Positions 10,463-19,432 of a stretch of DNA of 64,000 nt are shown one piece after another. The DNA is from Urophycis tenuis (lineage: Eukaryota > Chordata > Actinopteri > Gadiformes > Phycidae). A program made the translations under genes and the position numbers. Positions within the stretch are counted from its first letter, which is position 1; the number at the start of each line of letters is the position of its first letter. Below the pieces are notes generated by a model. The model made no database searches and was not told the DNA's origin. It saw only the letters and a list, made by a program, of their open reading frames with translations. The DNA is taken from positions 186,001 through 250,000 of the forward strand of contig JAXIVH010000065.1 of assembly GCA_036785325.1 (NCBI GenBank). Reading direction: 5' to 3'.

Positions 10463-10935
10463 ATACCGGACTTTGTAAATAACTGTAAATATGTGTGTGT
10501 GTGTGTTTGTCTTTTTCTTTGTGTGTGTTTTAAAGTGCTTCAGCAAGCACAATCTATTTATATAGTTCAAAATAATGCACTTTACAGTTTTACTTGTAGT
10601 CATTTTGTTTGTTTTTTATATTGCTGTTAAAATGCACAATCTTTTTAACCTTAATCAGTTCAACACAATGAGTTTCCCTTGTTCGTGTTCAGATAATCTG
10701 TGTTTTTGTCATGCGTGTCGTTTGTTTGTCTTTGTCAGCTTCATGTCTTTGTGATGTTTGTATATATTTGTCTGCTCCGTTTACATAAATGTTTTATGCT
10801 CTTGCTCATAGATCTGTACCTTGTCACGGTGAGCGAGCTTTAAACTAAACAGATCTTGTTTACTTGTGTTTTACATGCATTGCCATGTAAATGAAACACA
10901 TTCTGGGTTTAAAATAAAAGTTGTAAAAGTATTTT
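10463..10935 (+). other. Probable 3' UTR of the module gene with poly(A) signal
   Basis: An AT-rich non-coding stretch following the stop codon. AATAAA at 10913-10918 is followed about 15 bp later by T/G-containing sequence. No satellite, ORF or other repeat is visible apart from a short (TG)n at about 10491-10506. Confidence 0.5.
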
Positions 10936-11160
10936 GGAGTCCATGTGTGCTTGAGTTTCACAAGGGGTGGGATAGTGGAAAGAAAAGACACCAAAGCAAT
11001 TAAAAGTCCTTGTGCATGACATTTATGGAAATTTCTGGAAATAAAACCTCCCACCGGTGGCCACCAGATGGAGCCATCCCTTTTGATCCTCCCCGATCCT
11101 TTTTGGTTGATCCCAGGGTTGAGCAATAGGGACTTGGGGGGTGGGGGGAATAATATCCCG
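10936..11160. other. Unassigned spacer
   Basis: About 225 bp between the likely poly(A) site and the 5' truncation of the RNase H LINE. I see no convincing coding or RNA feature. The purine-rich GGGGGGTGGGGGGAATAA near 11140 is notable only as low complexity. Confidence 0.4.
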
Positions 11161-11204
11161 TACATCACTAAAATTATACAGAAGGAACTGCATATTCTAG
11201 AACA

Positions 11205-11888
11205 GTGGGGAATGGAGTGGGGTTTTCTGTGCAAAAATCACAAGTGACATACTTCACAAGGAAGGTGTCAGAAACCTATGAAATTTTGCTTTATAACCAG
11301 CCACTCAAAAGAGGAGATGGCTTTAAGTACCTGGGTCTTTGGTTGGACAATAAACTCACCTGGAAACGACCTATTGAGTATGTAGAGACAAAATGCAAAA
11401 AGGTTCTGAACCTAATGCGTATGGTCTCTGGTCTCTGTTGGGGTGCAGATAGACAATCTTTACTCAATATCTATATAGCTCTGATAAGGTCAAATATTGA
11501 TTATGGTTGCATAGTTTATGGATCTGCCTGTAAAACATCCCTCATGAAACTTGAAAGAGTACACTCAAGGGCCCTAAGAATATCCCTGGGTGCCATTAAG
11601 ATAACTCCCATCAGTGCCCTACAAGTGGAGGCAGAGGAAACTCCTATTCAGCTGCGTTTTGAAAAATTGGCACTGACCTATTGGGTCAAACTACAGTGTA
11701 CCACTGACAATCCAGCCATGTCAGTGCTCAAAGACTGTTGGGAATATTATAAAGAAGGAAAGGGATTTGGGTGGACCATTGAAGAGGATGCAAGCGTGTT
11801 TGGTTTAAAAAGCCTTAAATTTAACTCTGCATTGGATATGAGTAATGTACCCCCATGGATCCTTCCTGCCCCAGATGTTAACACATAG
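11205..11888 (+). pseudogene. LINE reverse transcriptase 3' part (broken)
   Basis: An open segment of about 227 codons beginning inside the palm/thumb of a reverse transcriptase; no true start codon is present. Just upstream the reading frame for E-Q-W-G-M-E-W-G continues in another frame, so a small indel lies near 11220. The segment stops at TAG 11886-11888, beyond which the same frame still reads sensibly (LLKVKEDHPNDKEF...). The stop is therefore a nonsense mutation, and a frameshift follows before the RNase H part. Catalytic YADD is not included. Confidence 0.7.
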
Positions 11889-11949
11889 CTACTGAAAGTG
11901 AAGGAAGACCACCCTAATGATAAAGAATTTGCAATACATTGTAAAAATG

Positions 11950-12822
11950 TATTTGAATTCTGCATTTTGTGGGTACCTACAGATATTTACAGATGGCTCA
12001 AAAAACCCTCAAACTGGCCAGTGTAGTATTGGAATCTATATACCTGAATTCCAAAGGACGTATGGATACCGACTGAATAACTTCTTATCGATATATTCAG
12101 TAGAACTAACTGCTATAATCACTGCATTGAGAAGGATTGAAGAAGTCAAGCCTTTTAAATCAGTCATCTGCACAGATTCACTCTCAGTATTGCAAAGCTT
12201 TATCTCTGGAAAAGCAGTAAGAGATGACTTGGTTATTGAAACGAGGCAGCTATTGACTCAAATCAGTAATCTGGGGCTCATTGTCCAATTTTGCTGGGTG
12301 CCAGCTCGTAAGGGCCTCAAGGGTAACGAAAACGCAGATAAAGCTGCCAAGGACGCATTAGGCCACCAATGTATCTCAATCCATGTTCCACTAGGAAAAG
12401 GGGAGGCTAAATCTTATATCAAGACAGAAATCATGAATAGGTGGAAGGATGAATGGGAGTCAGACCCAAAGGGCAGGAAATACTCTAATGTGCAACAGCA
12501 GGTTGGGGGGAGAAGAATTACATCAGTGGGGCTTGGAAGAAGGGAGGAAGTTGTATACACAAGGCTGAGATTAGGGCACGCTGGCATCAATGCCACATTA
12601 CATGTGTTGGGCAAATCTGATGGGCTTTGCACCGAATGCCAAGTCAGAGAAGATGTAGAGCACATTCTTTTTCACTGCAGGAAACACACTGACCACAGGT
12701 ATCACTGGATAGAACAGGGAGGAGATGATGATATCCAAAACATCTTGAAGGAAGAGGGAATGCAGGGCAATAGGATTAAAGGTCTTATGAGGTACTTAAA
12801 TTACAGAATTGATGAGCAGAAT
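11950..12822 (+). pseudogene. LINE RNase HI domain and C-terminal zinc motif
   Basis: The open frame from 11917 encodes an RNase HI fold: residues D26 (FTDGSK), E63 (SVELTAI), D87 (CTDSLS) and D141 (NENADKAA) of the 349-codon frame are all present, so the active site looks intact. It is followed by basic sequence and the CTEC...H...C motif, then runs into the low-complexity (TTTA)n, read as repeated LFIY. It is separated from the RT segment by a nonsense codon and a frameshift. RNase H would remove RNA from the cDNA hybrid during target-primed reverse transcription. Confidence 0.75.
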
Positions 12823-12863
12823 ATAGGCTGTTTCACATTTCTTTCTTTATTTATTATTTTTTT

Positions 12864-12865
<2 letters not shown>

Positions 12866-12939
<74 letters not shown>

Positions 12940-12943
12940 TTTT
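12866..12943 (+). repeat. (TTTA)n tail/microsatellite
   Basis: About 19 perfect TTTA units abutting the RNase H LINE, probably its expanded 3' tail or a microsatellite grown from it. Confidence 0.95.
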
Positions 12944-13034
12944 TGCCATGCCATGACTTGACTTGATCATATCACACACTCCTGTGCAGTAGGTGGCGAT
13001 ATACAATCCTATATTGTGAACCGCCATTAACTAA

Positions 13035-13228
13035 AAGAAGAAGAAGAAGAAGAAGAAGAAGAAGAAGAAGAAGAAGAAGAAGAAGAAGAAGAAGAAGAAG
13101 AAGAAGAAGAAGAAGAAGAAGAAGAAGAAGAAGAAGAAGAAGAAGAAGAAGAAGAAGAAGAAGAAGAAGAAGAAGAAGAAGAAGAAGAAGAAGAAGAAGA
13201 AGAAGAAGAAGAAGAAGAAGAAGAAGAA
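13035..13228 (+). repeat. (AAG)n microsatellite, about 64 units
   Basis: An uninterrupted 194-bp homopurine AAG/GAA tract. The long poly-Leu and poly-Phe frames on the other strand are artefacts of it. Tracts of this type can form triplex structures. Confidence 0.98.
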
Positions 13229-13289
13229 CTTGTGGGTGTCGTTCGCCTTCGTCAGGCAAACTCTCCGCCAAGTCCCTAAACTCACGCGA

Positions 13290-13511
13290 ACCGACCAATG
13301 GTTGAGCAAAGCTGAGCAGAGTTGAGCAGCGATCGGCCAATGGCGGAGCGATGCTGAGCAGAGCTCGGCGCTCAACGGAGCTGAGCGAGGATTGGAATAC
13401 GTCACCTAATGTTTTTACGATCATTGCTGTCCACTGCCAACGGAGGATTCAACTAAGGTGAATTTGATGATCTTCATCCTTTGCGAGTTAATAATTCGAC
13501 TTTTCGTTAAG
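13290..13511 (+). promoter_or_regulatory. Promoter-like segment with CCAAT boxes and a CRE-like site
   Basis: Two CCAATGG boxes (13295 and 13337), an inverted CCAAT (ATTGG, 13391) and TACGTCAC (13398-13405) lie within 115 bp in moderately GC-rich DNA without a TATA box. A G|GTATGTG donor-like site follows at 13512. The layout suggests a transcription start near 13410-13440 with a short first exon. This could be the 5' end of the gene to which exon copy 5 belongs, 1.35 kb downstream. No transcript support. Confidence 0.35.
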
Positions 13512-14526
13512 GTATGTGTAGCCCTGTATAAAAATCATATACGCTTACAGAGCATAAAAAATAACCTAACCGTATAATAACATGCTATATTTACAAAGTT
13601 AATAAATAAATAGAGTTCATAATATTTAAAATGGTTAAAATGTGTGCTGGTTAAAAGCATAAATATAATATGTAACGTTAAATAAATAGGACTGTTCACA
13701 ATTAAGAGATAAATTCATAAAAGTCATTTTATTTCATTAAGTTGGTTTTGTGTGAACTGCCAGAGGTGAATATAATCTGTATGCCTGTATTTTGTGCTAT
13801 ATCTAATCGTTATAGTTAGCAAACCTGGATGTGTAACACGGTTAGCGACGTGCTAATTAGTGGTAGCATTTCAGTGTTAATGTGCCTGTATATCGTAGCT
13901 GTAGCATTAAGATATTTCTGAAGCTAAAGCAAGCTAATATTTTGTCGATATGAGATAGTGTTTGATGTTATGGCTCATTTCGGGAATGATATGCTTTAAG
14001 GAGACGAACGTTGGAGAGAGAGGGAGACCGGGTTTTTCCAACCGATGGTCCTGTTCGTCCGTGTTCGGACGTGTCCTGTCCATAGGGTCCTGTCCTGCTG
14101 TGCGACTTCGCCGCGCCATTGCCCACGTGTGTTTTGGATTGACTGTGCCATTGTCATCGTGAGACCCCCATTCCCATTCTACCCCTACTAATTTACCCTT
14201 GAATCGGATTCGTGAGTATTAACATACCCTGCACGTGCTTTTTATTTGTACTCAGCCCTGAGTGAAACGGCCACTACAGTTTTTAGGCCACAACGCACAC
14301 GAGCTTCGTAAACAGGCCTGCAACGGGTTTCAAATCCTATTCTAAAGTGTTTCGTATGAGTGTGTGGGCCCACAGATAACATTTAGTTTTGAGTGGTTGC
14401 ATGTAAATTTGAACCTACTGTTTTGAAAGGTAATTTGAATGATTTCGAAAAGTATTGAATGTTATTAATTAGAAAGTGTGAAACAAAAAGAAACTTCTTA
14501 TTTTGAAGATCTTTTATTTACAATTG
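13512..14526 (+). other. Intron-like sequence, possible second 5' exon
   Basis: AT-rich sequence without satellite. A more GC-rich island at about 13990-14211 ends in TTC|GTGAGT (donor at 14212) and could be a 5' UTR exon. Its longest frame (66 codons from 13962) does not resemble a known protein. Nothing else can be supported here. Confidence 0.3.
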
Positions 14527-14682
14527 AATTTTTAGCTGCTGGGTAGACTTCATTCAACCATATGACTCGTGGATGATCTCATTTTAATCGTGGCAATCTA
14601 AGCTTTCCAACAGTGTATGGCATGACTATATTCGCCCACGGGTCGTCGAAATAATAAGCTGCTTCATGTGTGTTCTGTTGGC
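14527..14682 (+). repeat. Isolated diverged satellite monomer, about 26 bp shorter
   Basis: A single monomer from TTTTTAGCTGCTGGGTAGAC to TGTTCTGTTGGC, aligned to the 214-bp unit but diverged. It lacks the segment between the two TCAACC(T/A)GAC direct repeats present in all array monomers. It leads straight into the standard upstream flank of exon copy 5. Confidence 0.85.
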
Positions 14683-14864
14683 TGTGGAAAGAAAATAGCA
14701 CACAAGTCATACCAAGTCACCTTTATTGTCAGTGATAAACATTAATAAATAAACAGTATGGACATTGTATAAACAGTTGTATAAAAAGTGTAAACAGTAT
14801 GAACAGTTATCTTATAAAAGATATCAATATCAATACTGATCACGTGTGTATTTTATATTTCCAG

Positions 14865-15368
14865 ATTATTTGTTGATGAGCCAGAGCCTGTGACTCCCAC
14901 CAACCGGCCCGTTCAGCCCACTGCGTTGTCGTCCTCCACCCGGCCGAAGCCTCCTGCGCCCACCCGCCTCCAGCCGAGGCCTCCTGCTGCGTCAGCCTGT
15001 GGCCTGCCCGCCCCCTGTGTCGGCAGCACCCATACCGCTGGTCCTCCCCGCACAGCCACAGGCCCCCTCCGTCCTGCATCCAGGGCCATCCTGCAGCTGT
15101 CTCTGCAGTCTTCGTGTGTCAAAAAAATTCAAACTTGTATATGGTAACATTTCAAAATGACACCAGCATAAATGAGGACCTTGCAATAGGTTGTGTGTTA
15201 CAGGACCCCCCTGGCATACAGCTGTATGTCTCTGTGAAGGTGGTTGTGAAGAACGGCATCCGGCTGAACAAGTACAAGTGCCGGCGAGGCAGCAACTCTC
15301 TCGAGGGGTTGCACGCCCACCTCGTTAACGCCGTCCCTTCACAGCGATGTGGGATCATGCCGTTCCAA
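14865..15368 (+). pseudogene. Exon module copy 5 (504 nt, frame broken)
   Basis: Acceptor TATTTCCAG and donor GTAAGT (15369) are intact. The length class (504 nt) breaks the frame between the proline-rich half and the domain half, as in copies 4 and 6-8. A small A-run change (CAAAAAAATTC at about 15119) is private to this copy. The sequence after the donor differs from copies 1-4: a CA/CG microsatellite and a unique segment shared only with copy 6. Confidence 0.75.
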
Positions 15369-15379
15369 GTAAGTGATTA

Positions 15380-15467
15380 AAACACACACACACACACGCG
15401 CACGCACGCGTATACACACACACACACACACGCGCACGCACGCGTATACACACACACACACACACGC
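15380..15467 (+). repeat. (CA)n/(CG) alternating microsatellite with about 36-bp internal repeat
   Basis: Runs of ACACAC alternate with GCGCACGCACGCGTAT, and the block is present about twice. It is alternating purine-pyrimidine sequence prone to Z-DNA, located just inside the intron after exon copy 5. The inverted counterpart (about 23600-23675) holds a (TG)/(CG) version. Confidence 0.9.
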
Positions 15468-15469
15468 AT

Positions 15470-15645
15470 AGCTGACCCTTTTTTCCCCCTTCTCGGGGAT
15501 TATGCTCCCAGTTTTGATCTCGGACGTCTGGTCACTTATAGCATATAATAATATTCTATTACTGTTAAGCCAACTATGAATAATAAAACAGGCCAAAACA
15601 TGTGTCCTTTATCATAGCTACACGTATTACAAAAAAAACGCGTGA
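15470..15645 (+). repeat. Left arm of inverted repeat flanking the centre
   Basis: This segment (TTCTCGGGGATTATGCTCCC ... CATAGCTACACGTATTAC) is the reverse complement of 23418-23597. Together with exon copies 5 and 6 it forms inverted arms of about 0.8 kb around a 7.8-kb centre. Beyond 15645 the left side resumes satellite, whereas the right side continues into unique sequence. Confidence 0.9.
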
Positions 15646-16027
15646 ATTGAAACGTTGAAGGTATGTTTTTAGCTGCTGGGTAGACTTCAGTCAACCTGAC
15701 GCAGTTTTATCTGTGAGCAACCAAATTGCTCGGGAAAATCTAAGCTTTCCAACGGCGTATGGCAAGACTATATTGACTCATGGGTCGTTGAATTAGTAAG
15801 CTAATTAATTTGTGTTTTGTAAGGAAAGATTGATGTAAATTGAAACGTTGAAGATATGTTTTTAGCCGCTGGGTAGACTTCAGTCAACCTGACGCAGTTT
15901 AGTCTGTGAGCAACCAGACTGCTCGCGGATGGGCTCATTTTAAGCGGGGAAATCTAAGCTTTCCAACGGTGCATGGCAAGACTATATTTACCAAAGGGTC
16001 GTTGAAATACTAAGCTAATTAATTTGT
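15646..16027 (+). repeat. 214-bp satellite, short block
   Basis: About 1.7 monomers starting mid-unit (AATTGAAACGTTGAAGG), one with a roughly 20-bp deletion (GCTCGGGAAAATCTAAGC). It ends abruptly at AATTTGTG next to a G-rich run. Confidence 0.93.
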
Positions 16028-16032
16028 GGGGG

Positions 16033-16125
16033 GGCGGGGCCGCGGACGTCACGGTGCACGAGGTGGGGACGTTCCACGGCGTGCAATATTACTGTTATGA
16101 AGTCACGCCGCGCCCGGCCGGCTGA
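16033..16125 (+). pseudogene. Possible C-terminal coding fragment
   Basis: A GC-rich stretch directly abutting the satellite reads GGAADVTVHEVGTFHGVQYY in one frame and then 10 more codons to TGA at 16123. Its base composition and sensible residue mix contrast with the surroundings, and an (AAT)n-containing tail follows. The protein is not recognised and the fragment is short. Confidence 0.2.
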
Positions 16126-16259
16126 TGGCTGTCATGTAATGTGTTTCGTTGACTATTGTATGATGGCGATGGCAGGGCCGTGAGAGTCTCTGGTGTTGTA
16201 TTTCCTCGGATGAACGGATGTACTAATAATAATAATAATAAACTAATAATAAACTGATT
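16126..16259. other. Unassigned segment with (AAT)n
   Basis: Follows the possible coding fragment; ends in AATAATAATAATAATAAAC-type repeats. No gene seen. Confidence 0.4.
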
Positions 16260-16719
16260 TGCTCCTTTGTGTCATCTGACATACAGACACATGCAGACAT
16301 ACAGTTACGGCCTCAAGGCCTCTGTCAGGGCTGGTGTATGTTGTGTTGTGGGCTGTGTTTGTCTTTGCAGTGCTGCTGGTTCCTGTTGGGTTGGTCCAGG
16401 TCATCAACGGATTGGAGGCAGCTGGCCACCGTCTCCAGGACGCTTTAAACCCGCCTATCCTGGTAGTCTGCGGGCTCTCTCTTACCCTGGCACCACGGCA
16501 CTGTGTTGAAGGACTTGACTTCATTGTAGGGTTTATGGGAGATTGCTCAAGATAAGACTGGCAATATGATTTTTGTCCAGCTTCCTTTGTTAAATCTGCT
16601 ATTTTGTTACATTTGTTAAACTTATTTATTTGTCGTTGAATAAATTATTTTCGTTTGGTTAATTAAATCCTCACTCCTCTTTCTGTTATTTGCTATGGTC
16701 CTAGAGCCGGGCCATAACA
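16260..16719 (+). mobile_element. LTR-like remnant
   Basis: It contains an AATAAA-type signal (about 16638) and ends GGGCCATAACA, the complement of the TGTTATGG start seen in many fish LTRs. The matching 5' terminus is not apparent, so this is at best a truncated solo LTR. The open frames in it (for example 16334-16555) do not resemble known proteins. Confidence 0.3.
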
Positions 16720-16739
16720 ATACAAACAGTGGATGGATT

Positions 16740-16865
16740 CAGAGGTGTTGTGGTTGTACCTCTGCCCTGCCACAGTTGAATTAGGACAGGGATGAAGATC
16801 AGCTGCACCTGATAGAGATGTGTGTTCTGATGACTGGAGTCGGTGGTTCAAGTCCTGCCATGAAC
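16740..16865 (+). repeat. Short dispersed block plus degenerate tRNA-like sequence
   Basis: CTCTGCCCTGCCACAGTTGA with AAT-TAGGACAGGGATGAA following is one of four copies of a block of about 40 bp (others near 18450, 21783 and, inverted, 21945). It is followed by TGATAGAG...GGTGGTTCAAGTCCTGCC, which resembles the box B half of a tRNA gene. Confidence 0.45.
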
Positions 16866-17020
16866 GCTCTTCATGTTCTTCTGTAACTCGAACAATGTCA
16901 CATGATTTTGATGTCAAGTATAACCTCCGCCGCTGTCATAGACGGGCACAACAGTTGGAGCACTTAGTAGGCATCTCTGGAGAGTCTGGTTCAGGTCAGA
17001 GCCTGTGCACCATCCTCAGC

Positions 17021-17400
17021 TGTTACTTAATTGTCTGACTTCTAAGTCAAATATAAAACCCAGAACATGTCTAGGAACATGCCTTGGTGGTGCAGTGGAT
17101 AGAGCTGCTTGTGTTCAGTTCTGGAGACCAGGGTTCAAGTCCTGGCTGTTACTTTATTGTCTGACTTCTAAGTCAAATATAAAACCCAGAACATGTTTAG
17201 GAACATGCCTTGGTGGTGCAGTGGATAGAGCTGCTTGTGTTCAGTTCTGGAGACCAGGGTTCAAGTCCTGGCTGTTACTTTATTGTCTGACTTCTAAGTC
17301 AAATATAAAACCCAGAAGATGTCTAGGAACATGCCTTGGTGGTACATTGGATAGAGCTGCTTGTGTTCAGTTCTGGAGACCAGGGTTCAAGTCCCCGGGT
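17021..17400 (+). repeat. Three tandem 126-bp units, each with a tRNA-like sequence
   Basis: Units begin at 17021, 17147 and 17273 (TGTTACTT), exactly 126 bp apart. Each carries TGGTGGTGCAGTGGATAGAG (box A-like; the third unit reads GGTACATTGG) and GGTTCAAGTCC (box B) with a CCAGG/CCTGG T-stem. The anticodon arm is poor and no clear anticodon can be assigned, so these are tRNA-derived rather than proven tRNA genes. The open frame across them is a by-product of the repeat. Confidence 0.7.
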
Positions 17401-17726
17401 GAGCTGTTTGTTGGCTCCTTGTCATTCTCAAGGGGTTATAGAAAAGGTTTTCTTAAATGTCATCTCATTTTTAACAAAACAGGGTGTCTTCAGTGAGAGA
17501 GCTGTTCCTGTTCTGTGTTGGGCTCTAATCCCCCACCCACTTACCTACTTTGCCCACCCACATCCCCACTCAGACATTCACATGGGAATGGATGGATTCA
17601 TTCACTCACTCATTCACTCACTCATTCACCACCCAATCACCACAATCCATTTATTCCCATTGTGATGAATGGATGCAAGAATTACATCCATTCACCCAGA
17701 CACTCTAACATTCACACAAATTACCC
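17401..17726. other. Spacer with imperfect (CATTCACTCA)n
   Basis: Between the tRNA-like tandem and the next tRNA-like unit. It includes an imperfect CATTCACTCACT repeat at about 17598-17635 and no supported gene. Confidence 0.5.
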
Positions 17727-17797
17727 TTAGCAGGACTTGAACCCCTGTCCACAGAACGGAAGTGCAGCAGCTCTCTCAACTGCGCCACAGAGACACC
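17727..17797 (-). ncRNA. tRNA-like element (GGTGTCTCTGTGGCGCAG type)
   Basis: Read on the - strand: TGGCGCAGTTGAGAGAGC matches box A, and GGTTCAAGTCC matches box B with a short T-stem. Acceptor-stem pairing is weak. A near copy of its 5' half lies at about 21003-21035 within the segmental duplication. Probably tRNA-derived; activity unknown. Confidence 0.45.
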
Positions 17798-17884
17798 GAC
17801 AAAGTTTGTGCGGGAGGTTCTACTGTACGTTACAATTCACATGTTAGTGTTTGTTGTAAAAACATGCAAGTCCACATTGTTCTT

Positions 17885-17956
17885 GGCATGAGTTGAACCC
17901 ATGACTCAAGATCAGTTCACCAGCAGCTCTATCCATTGTGCCACTGAGCCACTTGC
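17885..17956 (-). ncRNA. tRNA-like element with box A/box B
   Basis: Read on the - strand: GTGGCTCAGTGGCACAATGG, ATAGAGC, and GGGTTCAACTCATG at the 3' side. The T-arm is recognisable and the anticodon arm irregular. A duplicate is at about 21121-21192. Confidence 0.45.
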
Positions 17957-18097
17957 CATAGATTGAGTCAACGTGTATAATTGACTTTACAATTCAATGT
18001 CACTTTGTAAAGAGTCAATAATCCAAATGCAGATTGTAGGACATGTTTTCAGCATGCTAAATACATAATGTCAATTTATCTATTGCAAATAACCAGT

Positions 18098-18170
18098 AGC
18101 CTGAACAGGGACTTGAACCCTGGACCCTCAGATTAAAAGTCTGATGCTCTACCAGCTGAGCTACCCAGGC
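18098..18170 (-). tRNA. tRNA-Lys(UUU)-type gene
   Basis: A full cloverleaf on the - strand: acceptor GCCTGGG pairs with TTCAGGC (two G-T pairs), D-arm GCTCAGCTGGTAGAGC, anticodon arm CAGACTTTTAATCTG with anticodon TTT, and T-arm CAGGG-TTCAAGT-CCCTG. This is very close to the vertebrate tRNA-Lys(UUU) sequence. Two cautions: the discriminator base would be U, and no TTTT terminator lies in the first 30 bases downstream. It may be a functional gene or a recent pseudogene. A truncated duplicate is at about 21345-21385. Confidence 0.8.
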
Positions 18171-18235
18171 TTCATGAAAATTGTAGAAGGTTGTGTCTTA
18201 CGATGACAATTCAGGTTTGAGGCCCGCCTTCTCCA

Positions 18236-18999
18236 ATCTATTGCATTCTTCAGCATTTCACTATCAGTTAGAGACAGCACAGAGAAAACACTTTATTTAA
18301 ACAGCAACAAATACAGTCGGGGCAGTAGAATAATAATCAGGAATCATTGATCACTGGTTAAATAGGGAAGAGGTGTAATGGCAACAGCACATATGTGTGT
18401 ACACACACACACACACGATGGATCTAGAGCTGCTCTGGCTGTAGCTCTGCCCTGCCACAGCTGAACTAGAACAGGAACGAACACTTGGTGAAGATATGGG
18501 CTGAAAAAAAAAGTTGTCTGAAAAAAAACATAAGGGGTCGTTTTTTTCCGTTTTTAATTTTTACTTTTTTTTTCTTTTTTTGCGTGTATACATATACGCA
18601 TACAAACATACATCACATTTATTAGTTTATTTTTTTTCCGGGGAAATTTCTACCGGACCCTAGGGGGTGAAACGCATTTTATAACCAAACAGACAAACAA
18701 CACTGCAGCCTTCCAGAGACTCACTCCTAAACATCTAGACTTGCACATGACTACACGTCCAGGGCAGACCACCGGGTCCAGGTCCATGGGTCTGGGAGTG
18801 TCTGGACACCGGTGGGACCGGTAGGGTCAGCACCAGGGCCCGGCATGCGCCGCCGCCGCCAGAAACTCAGTCCCCATGGCAACACGCGTCAACAAACTGC
18901 TCAGCAAAGTACATCAGGGGGAAGACACCCGCTGTTGTCAGGGTGTCATTCGGTACGAGCGCCTCCATCAGCCTCCGCCAGCCTCCGTCAGTCTCTGTC
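18236..18999. other. Non-coding stretch 3' of the ZP exons
   Basis: Contains a (CA)n (18399-18416), another copy of the CTGCCCTGCCACAG block (about 18450), T-rich sequence at 18540-18640 and no supported exon. It may include the 3' UTR or further decayed exons of the ZP gene. Confidence 0.4.
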
Positions 19000-19002
19000 A
19001 GC

Positions 19003-19147
19003 TCAACGCTCCTCTGTGTTCTCATGGGCAGCAGGAGGAGCAGGAGGAGCAGGAGGAGCAGGGGGGTCCCCGCGGGGGGGTGACGGTGTGGGGGGCGGGA
19101 AGAGGATTCTGGAGTCCGACGTCGGGTAGCGGCACTGGAGGGTCAGC
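19003..19147 (-). pseudogene. ZP-domain gene exon D (3'-most recognisable)
   Basis: After a pyrimidine-rich acceptor (CCGCAGCAG), the base at 19147 completes the AG left by exon C to give Arg, then reads LTLQCRYPTSDS, the usual continuation of a ZP-N domain after the R-D-S-x-Y-R/L segment. It next encodes a P-P-A repeat from (GGAGCA)n and meets TGA at 19003-19005. A ZP-C half with its E-L-R-I-A start is expected there but is not readable in this frame. The next frame stays open, so a frameshift in the short repeat or loss of function is possible. Confidence 0.6.
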
Positions 19148-19241
19148 CTGCTGCGGCCCGGAGGAGGAGGAGGAGGAGGAGGAGGTCAAAGGTCACACAC
19201 ACACAGCATAGGGGAACAAAGCGAGAGGGGGGGGCCACCAC

Positions 19242-19342
19242 CTGTACAGCGAGTCTCGGTGTATCAGCGGGTCCGCCTGGTTGGAGAGTAAGTCCTGCTT
19301 GTACCTCACCTGGTTCTGGTAAACCAGCTGATCACCCTCGGT
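19242..19342 (-). CDS. ZP-domain gene exon C (101 nt)
   Basis: Acceptor CTTGGCAG, donor GTGGTG. It reads TEGDQLVYQNQVRYKQDLLS then NQADPLIHRDSLY, ending in AG of an Arg codon. G-D-x-L-V-Y-x-N and the following I-x-R-D-S are standard for the ZP-N half of zona pellucida proteins, which build the egg envelope outside the cell. It enters in phase 0 from exon B and leaves in a phase completed by exon D. The closest known fish group by motif is ZPAX/ZP2-like. Confidence 0.75.
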
Positions 19343-19432
19343 CTGCCAAGGGAAGAACGTGTGACAAGAAGTCACTGAACAAGGAATGAGAAGGTTCTGT
19401 GACCAAACACACACACACGCACACGCACGTAC

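Larger units (their letters stand above)
11161..12966 (+). mobile_element. 5'-truncated LINE with RNase H domain (I/Nimb-like)
   Basis: The 3' portion of a non-LTR retrotransposon. About 11165-11888 encodes the end of the reverse transcriptase and the linker region (YFTRK, LGLWLDNKLTWK, LERVHSRALRISLGAI). 11917-12966 encodes an RNase HI domain with the D-E-D-D set at FTDGSK, SVELTAI, CTDSLSV and GNENADKAA, then a C-x2-C-x7-H-x4-C zinc motif (CTECQVREDVEHILFHC). It terminates in a long TTTA tract. RNase H plus a CCHC-type tail is characteristic of the I/Nimb group of LINEs, known in fish. It is truncated and frame-broken, so not autonomous. Confidence 0.8.
17755..18235. repeat. Segmental duplication unit (tRNA-like cluster), copy 1
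   Basis: About 460-480 bp spanning parts of three tRNA-like units recur at 21003-21440 in the same orientation with moderate divergence (same GGGAGGTTCTACTGTACGTT, CATGACTCAAGATCAG and ACTTGAACCCTG landmarks). Confidence 0.85.

Noticed and set aside
12972..13424. Open frames of 124-150 codons rich in poly-Leu or poly-Phe
   Set aside because: They are translations of the (AAG)n microsatellite on the opposite strand, with no independent coding signal.
16260..16720. Complete solo LTR
   Set aside because: An ATAACA end and an AATAAA-type signal are present, but no TG-starting partner terminus or target duplication can be seen, so only a low-confidence remnant is listed.
17005..17496. 163-codon frame over the 126-bp tandem
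   Set aside because: 126 is a multiple of three, so a frame open in one unit stays open in all. The units carry Pol III box A/B signals and resemble tRNA, not protein.
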